A stretch of DNA of 64,000 nucleotides from Zygotorulaspora mrakii. Taxonomy: Eukaryota > Ascomycota > Saccharomycetes > Saccharomycetales > Saccharomycetaceae. The position numbers and the translations under genes are program-made. Each line of letters opens with the position of its first letter. Position 1 is the first letter of the stretch. Positions 59,189 to 64,000 of the stretch are shown in pieces. Below the pieces are notes generated by a model. That model saw only the letters and a list, made by a program, of their open reading frames with translations. It was not told the origin of the DNA and made no database searches. The stretch lies in contig NC_050724.1 of NCBI RefSeq assembly GCF_013402915.1, positions 1,116,001 through 1,180,000 on the forward strand. Direction: 5' to 3'.

Positions 59189-60835
59189 ATGTCACCATCA
59201 AAACTTAACAGACCAATTACTGATTCCACTCAGGTTGAGCAAAAGATCAGAGAAGAGCTCAGTCTCAGCGATGAGGTCATCACTATTAGACGCAATGCGC
59301 CAGCAGCCATCTTGTATGAGGACGCTTTGAAGGAAAGAAAAACGGCAATTTCATCTACAGGTGCGTTGATTGCCTACTCGGGCGAAAAAACCGGCAGATC
59401 GCCTCGTGACAAGCGTATTATCGAAGAGCCTACTTCGAAGGATGAGATCTGGTGGGGCCCAGTGAACACACCTTGTTCCGAAAAGACTTGGTCGATCAAC
59501 CGTGAACGGGCAGCCGACTACTTGCGGACCAGGGATCATTTGTATATCGTTGATGCATTTGCAGGTTGGGATCCGCGTTACAGGATTAAAGTTCGTGTCG
59601 TTTGTGCGAGAGCGTACCACGCTACATTCATGACAAATATGTTAATCAAACCAACTGAGGAAGAGCTGGCACATTTTGGTGAGCCAGATTTCACCATTTG
59701 GAACGCTGGCCAGTTTCCTGCAAATATGCAAACCGAGGGTATGACCTCCAAGACTACAATTGAAATCAATTTCAAAGCAATGGAAATGATCATACTGGGT
59801 ACAGAATATGCTGGTGAGATGAAGAAGGGAATTTTTACCGTGATGTTCTATCTGATGCCGGTGCATCACAACGTTCTCACTCTACACTCTTCAGCTAATG
59901 AAGGAATTGAAAAAAATGATGTCACACTGTTCTTTGGGTTAAGCGGCACAGGTAAGACAACATTGTCAGCAGATCCCAACCGTAAATTGATTGGTGACGA
60001 CGAGCACTGTTGGTCAAATCATGGTATTTTCAACATTGAAGGTGGTTGCTATGCCAAATGTATGGGATTGACCAAAGAAAAAGAACCTGAAATTTATAGT
60101 GCTATCAAATATGGAGCAATTCTTGAGAATGTTGTTTACGACCCAAAGACACGTGTGGTTGATTACAACAATTGCTCTATAACAGAAAATACAAGGTGCG
60201 CTTATCCAATTGATTATATTCCAAGTGCAAAAATACCCTGCTTGGTTGATTCACATCCACAAAACTTGGTCCTATTAACTTGTGATGCTTCGGGGGTTTT
60301 GCCGCCAGTTTCAAAATTATCTCCGGAACAAGTTATGTATCATTTCATTTCGGGGTACACATCTAAGATGGCTGGTACAGAACAAGGTATTTCACAGCCG
60401 GAGGCCACATTTTCTTCATGTTTCGGGCAGCCATTCTTGGCACTGCATCCAATTAAATATGCTACTATGTTGGCTGCCAAAATGTCCGAGCACCGTGCTA
60501 ATGCTTGGCTCATTAATACCGGATGGACCGGTTCCTCTTACAGTTCCGGTGGCAATAGGTGCCCATTGAAACATACAAGAGCAATTCTAGATGCCATTCA
60601 TGATGGAACTCTTGCAACGGAATCGTATGAGAGTTTACCGGTGTTCAATCTGCAAGTTCCGAAAAAGGTTAAGGGCGTCCCTTCAGGACTACTGAACCCT
60701 TCAAAAAATTGGGTCGACGGTGAAGCCAAATACAAAGCAGCAGTCACAAATTTAGGTAGAAAATTTATTGAGAATTTCAAAATTTATGAGGACAAGGCCA
60801 CTGCAACAGTTTTAGAGGCTGGACCAAAAATATGA
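59189..60835 (+). CDS. PCK1: ATP-dependent phosphoenolpyruvate carboxykinase Pck1
   Basis: The 548-residue enzyme has the family's usual length. Motifs include TGRSPRDKR (substrate/Mn2+ region), the kinase-1a P-loop GLSGTGKT at 250-257, kinase-2 LIGDDEH right after, and the C-terminal adenine-binding RCPLKHTRAI. The enzyme converts oxaloacetate plus ATP to phosphoenolpyruvate in the cytosol, the committed step of gluconeogenesis. The frame runs upstream to a GTG at 59084, but the ATG at 59189 gives the conserved start (MSPSKLNRP) behind a TATA box. Position corresponds to YKR097W following ESL2. Glucose repression and Cat8 activation are suggested by the promoter elements. It is convergent with RRD1. 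Confidence 0.97.
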   Translation: MSPSKLNRPITDSTQVEQKIREELSLSDEVITIRRNAPAAILYEDALKERKTAISSTGALIAYSGEKTGRSPRDKRIIEEPTSKDEIWWGPVNTPCSEKTWSINRERAADYLRTRDHLYIVDAFAGWDPRYRIKVRVVCARAYHATFMTNMLIKPTEEELAHFGEPDFTIWNAGQFPANMQTEGMTSKTTIEINFKAMEMIILGTEYAGEMKKGIFTVMFYLMPVHHNVLTLHSSANEGIEKNDVTLFFGLSGTGKTTLSADPNRKLIGDDEHCWSNHGIFNIEGGCYAKCMGLTKEKEPEIYSAIKYGAILENVVYDPKTRVVDYNNCSITENTRCAYPIDYIPSAKIPCLVDSHPQNLVLLTCDASGVLPPVSKLSPEQVMYHFISGYTSKMAGTEQGISQPEATFSSCFGQPFLALHPIKYATMLAAKMSEHRANAWLINTGWTGSSYSSGGNRCPLKHTRAILDAIHDGTLATESYESLPVFNLQVPKKVKGVPSGLLNPSKNWVDGEAKYKAAVTNLGRKFIENFKIYEDKATATVLEAGPKI

Positions 60836-61055
60836 TACATATCTTTAAAATCCACTTTTCTTCATTTATATTGTTTAAACTAAATTAGGAACTACGTATG
60901 CTCAACCCACACTTTTCGTTTTTAAGAGAGGAATCCTTTGAATTCTTTCATTTCAAATATCACGAAGATCAGACGGACATAAACTAAAAAGTCACAACTG
61001 TCTTACTGAAACATTTTACAAAGAATGTTTTGTGATTCCTGTGAGTTGAAAAATC

Positions 61056-62318
61056 CTAATGTGCTGTTTCATCGCCTTTGGGGCTTTGATAAAGGGTTGG
61101 TGAAGCCGTGTTCGATCTATTTGAAAACAATCTCGACGTAGGGGGACCCATCGTGGGTCTCATGCTCGATTTCGAAGGGATGGCGTTTACTACGGGTAAT
61201 CTACTACCTGTATGGCCACTACCCGGTGGAAGGTGATACGTAGCGGAAGTGATTGGGGGTGCATTAGCTAAAGATATGGTGGGCCCTTGCGTCGTTCTCA
61301 ATTCCTCTTCGCGCTCTATTTCTGTTGAATTTTCATAAACAGGTAACTCTTTACCACTTTTGATATCAATCCATGGATAGAAGCCAGTTCCGAACCAAAA
61401 GTGTTGTACTACCGGAAATTTGTTCAACACTTCGACAGCATACATTTTCAATAAACCCGACTGAACTTTTGACCATGTATGCACAGTTGTGGCTATATCA
61501 TACAGCATGGAAGAGTGCTCAGAAAATGGTCCAGATTTAACCTTATAGATGAAATTTATTGCTTGGCAGTATAGGTTACTATCAGCATAGCCCTGAACCA
61601 AATCCACATTGGTTATATCTCGAGGCGATATCGGAGTCTTGGGGTCGTTACTCCATTGGGAGCTACCCAATATATATGCTAAATGGAAGTGGTCATCTAA
61701 ACCCCAAACTCCATGAGAGCCCGCAGGCTCAAGTGTATAAGTCAAAATTAATCTCCTTACCAATTTGTAATATGTATCAAATATCAGCAGAATATCTTGA
61801 CCTGTGATATTTTCCGTCCAAAACCCCAGCATATCTAATGCACCAATTACAGCTAAAAATGATAATTCATGACCCGTACCGTAGTCTAATCTGGTTGAGG
61901 ATCCGAAACTGTTTCCCAGGTAATACTTCAATTCAACAATACATCTTTGATCATTCTGTGGTAGTAAATCTTCCAGTAGTTTAGAGAGACTTGAGTCTAC
62001 TTTAGAATGCCAATCTCTGCATGCCAAATTACCATACCTTCTAGGTCCCGCTAGAGGGGGTGTCTGATCAATAAGTGCTGAAAGAGACGATAGAAGTTGT
62101 ACGAATGAATTAACCGCTGGCACATTTGATGGATCATGACATATTTTTTGTTTCTTCACCATTTGGACATATTTTCGTAAGAAGAAGTTTAATCGTGAAA
62201 TCGCCAATGATGATTGAAAATCATACGTTCCCTGGCTATCAAAGATTTTCTTAACTGGGGCAGTGAACTTGGTGGTGCCCACATCAAGTGCAGGCTGTTT
62301 TGACATTTGTGCAGCCAT
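61056..62318 (-). CDS. RRD1: PP2A activator / peptidyl-prolyl isomerase Rrd1 (PTPA family)
   Basis: The 420-residue protein shows the PTPA fold signatures: PPLAGPRRYGNLACRDWH (near 95-112), YYLGNSFGSSTRLDYGTGHELSF, TYTLEPAGSHGVWGLDDHFHL, and late VVQHFWFGTGFYPW. A Pro/Ser-rich disordered tail follows, as in S. cerevisiae Rrd1. Rrd1 activates PP2A-like phosphatases (Sit4 and others), acts in the response to rapamycin and DNA damage, and has prolyl-isomerase activity. Tail type and synteny (YIL153W) favour Rrd1 over Rrd2. The start is the first ATG; Met5 is an alternative. It is divergent from IMP2', as in S. cerevisiae. Confidence 0.95.
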   Translation of the reverse strand: MAAQMSKQPALDVGTTKFTAPVKKIFDSQGTYDFQSSLAISRLNFFLRKYVQMVKKQKICHDPSNVPAVNSFVQLLSSLSALIDQTPPLAGPRRYGNLACRDWHSKVDSSLSKLLEDLLPQNDQRCIVELKYYLGNSFGSSTRLDYGTGHELSFLAVIGALDMLGFWTENITGQDILLIFDTYYKLVRRLILTYTLEPAGSHGVWGLDDHFHLAYILGSSQWSNDPKTPISPRDITNVDLVQGYADSNLYCQAINFIYKVKSGPFSEHSSMLYDIATTVHTWSKVQSGLLKMYAVEVLNKFPVVQHFWFGTGFYPWIDIKSGKELPVYENSTEIEREEELRTTQGPTISLANAPPITSATYHLPPGSGHTGSRLPVVNAIPSKSSMRPTMGPPTSRLFSNRSNTASPTLYQSPKGDETAH

Positions 62319-63062
62319 CTGTGTTCGTCCAGCAGGGTGAGTTAATTATGCTTGATAAAGATGAACCTTCAGGAGGTACGAAGTTATGAAATTTAAACCA
62401 GGTATAAGCCCAATTCAAAAGAAAAACAAAAACGTTGCCAGGCAACTTAGCGTCGAGAAACAACTATACAAGATAAAGTCTACAGTCCTTGATATGACCA
62501 GTTGTCACTGATTCGGTTTCAGTTTTCTATTTAAAAAACCACGCAAGAGCAAGAAGGTGCTAAACAATACACATATAAGAATGAGATTCTGTGAATATCG
62601 ACAGTCGCTGAGTGCATTCCATTGACAGTAATCATGGTTCAATGTGAGTAATTAGTGTTGACAATTACTCGGAGAGAACTATATTACTACAGCAGGGGGG
62701 GTCATATTAATTGATTCGCGTGCATTCATCGTCACAAGCCAGCTGCACCCCTTTGAAACTTTTACTCATCTGATGTCCTCAGTTATGAACGTCGAAACTG
62801 AGCCCGGCGCACAATATTATATGAGAAACCAGGTCCCTTGCTTCTCTTGAACCCTGTCGAGTCTCGAAAGTACGCTTGATTATCTTTATCCGGCATCTTT
62901 TCGGCTCAGCACTTTGTCTCTTTTTTGGCGAGCCGTTCAGGCGCAGGGCAGAGCAGGGGTAGCCTAAAAATCAATCACACGCAAATGAACAATATCTTCA
63001 AGAGCTATCAGGAGAAAGAAGACCAAAAACGAGGAAGATTTACAAAGCTGTAATTGAAATCC
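62319..63062. other. divergent intergenic region RRD1 / IMP2'
   Basis: This is a 744-bp non-coding region with a short poly-G run near 62694-62700. No TATA, RNA gene or repeat was recognised with confidence. Confidence 0.45.
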
Positions 63063-64000
63063 ATGAGCGGCATCGGTCACAAAAGCATTCTCTTGACGAG
63101 TCCTGATGGGGACCAGTCGCCATTACACCATTCCCATGGCGATCGTGAATTATCGCCCACGACTAGCAGCGGAATAGCTGCTACAGACCGACCTACGGAG
63201 TGTGAGAATCAAAGTAGACATGCTGCTGCTGTTGCGGGGTCTGCTGCAGGATCCACTGGTGTACAGTTTGATGCAGACCAACTGGAAAGAGGTCGAAGCC
63301 GCACAAAATTTTTAAGACAAAATAGCAACAACGGGGTCCTCAGATCCGTCAGCAGATCGAGATCAAGATCTTGCGCGTCTGTCAGGATAAAAGACGAAGA
63401 GTTTCTCAAGTGGACGGTTCTCAGGCGCGATCCCTCGATGAGGTTGAAACTGGTATCGAAAAACGCACGCAAGAACAAGGCTGGAAGCAGAGAAGCCAAC
63501 GAGGAAAGTGAAGACAGTAACGAGGACGACGAAGACGAAGATGAAGACGAAGACGAAGACAGCCTTGGAGTTGAAAATGATGATGACGACTGTTCTGACG
63601 AAGAACAAGTTCTAGACGTTGAAAACGATTATGATATCGACAAGGAGTTCCACTACGATTTGGGCATGAAAGTACTGCCCAATTTTGTGATCAGTCTGAA
63701 CGAGGTTCTGGAGTCGAGCAAGGCCTGGATACGGAAATACGACGCCTCAATCGCGGGCAAGGAAACCGAGGGAGTCACTACAGAAACTTTATCGCAAGAC
63801 TACATCAAATCCATGCAGGTACTAACAAAGGGCAAGGGCGCATCGGACGAAGACTCCCACTCCTACATTCTATTTGCAGATCTGAGCTCGGAGTCGCAGT
63901 ACGCACTCACATACGTGATGGGATCCGTCATTGGAAACGGCGACACTCTGTATCTTCTCAACTGCGACAACAGCAGGTACGGCGACGAAGCCAAGATCAA
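63063..64000 (+). CDS. IMP2': transcriptional regulator Imp2' (5' part, runs off the window)
   Basis: From the ATG at 63063 the frame stays open to the last base, giving 312 complete codons. The N-terminal region is Ser/Ala-rich, followed by an Arg/Ser patch (RSVSRSRSRS). The conserved block EEFLKWTVLRRDPSMRLKL lies near 118-136, and a long Glu/Asp tract around 160-195 is typical of an acidic activator. The family region is FHYDLGMKVLPNFVISLNEVLESSKAW, here given only in its parts FHYDLGMKVLPNF and SLNEVLESSK. The last 60 residues (HSYILFADLSSESQYAL) begin a Usp-like fold. Imp2' protects against bleomycin-type DNA damage and oxidative stress and affects maltose/galactose use and ion homeostasis. 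Synteny with YIL154C, divergent from RRD1, supports the call. Confidence 0.88.
   Translation, partial: MSGIGHKSILLTSPDGDQSPLHHSHGDRELSPTTSSGIAATDRPTECENQSRHAAAVAGSAAGSTGVQFDADQLERGRSRTKFLRQNSNNGVLRSVSRSRSRSCASVRIKDEEFLKWTVLRRDPSMRLKLVSKNARKNKAGSREANEESEDSNEDDEDEDEDEDEDSLGVENDDDDCSDEEQVLDVENDYDIDKEFHYDLGMKVLPNFVISLNEVLESSKAWIRKYDASIAGKETEGVTTETLSQDYIKSMQVLTKGKGASDEDSHSYILFADLSSESQYALTYVMGSVIGNGDTLYLLNCDNSRYGDEAKI

Overview
The window comes from the nuclear genome of a budding yeast of the family Saccharomycetaceae that did not pass through the whole-genome duplication. Spliceosomal introns carry GTATGT/GTATGC donors and TACTAAC branch points. CUG reads as leucine at conserved positions (for example in SSL2). 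Gene content is almost one-for-one with Saccharomyces cerevisiae. Gene order is a single-copy merge of two S. cerevisiae tracks: YKR085C-YKR097W (chromosome XI) interleaved with YOR077W-YOR084W (XV) and then YIL143C-YIL154C (IX). I cannot assign the genus from the sequence alone; Zygosaccharomyces, Torulaspora, Lachancea or a relative would all fit.

Layout. 1-23.8 kb: an unrecognised 3' gene fragment, MRPL20, PRP16, OMA1, RTS2, TVP38, a SOU1-like short-chain dehydrogenase that is extra to the S. cerevisiae order, BUD21, ATX2, DIA2, a TGL4/TGL5 lipase, PXL1, a WHI5/SRL3 gene, LPX1 and SRP40. 24.3-36.3 kb: SSL2, NDC80, PAN6, PTR2, ATG32. 37-50.9 kb: SLN1, RPL40 (8-nt first exon), MLP1, MCM10 and an extra gene for a degenerate lipid-kinase-like protein. 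51-64 kb: PCC1 (one intron), an ESL1/ESL2 gene, a positional counterpart of YIL152W, PCK1, RRD1 and the 5' part of IMP2', which runs off the end.

The genes are housekeeping and unrelated in pathway: splicing, mitochondrial ribosome and quality control, Golgi, ribosome biogenesis, lipolysis, cell-cycle control, TFIIH, kinetochore, pantothenate synthesis, peptide uptake, mitophagy, osmosensing, nuclear pore, replication and gluconeogenesis. Orientation is conserved, giving many convergent pairs, two of them with stop codons only 4-5 bp apart. I found no tRNA, rRNA, transposon, CRISPR or centromere.

Points worth a second look are mostly at fine scale. PTR2 has no in-frame ATG at its proper 5' end. 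Its upstream region has four TGACACAWWW (Cup9-type) sites. The Prp16 motif VI is altered. The lipid-kinase-like gene has lost its GDG signature. PAC/RRPE pairs sit before BUD21 and SRP40, and the PCK1 promoter combines CSRE-like, Mig1-like and tandem-repeat elements. No clearly novel multi-gene system was found.
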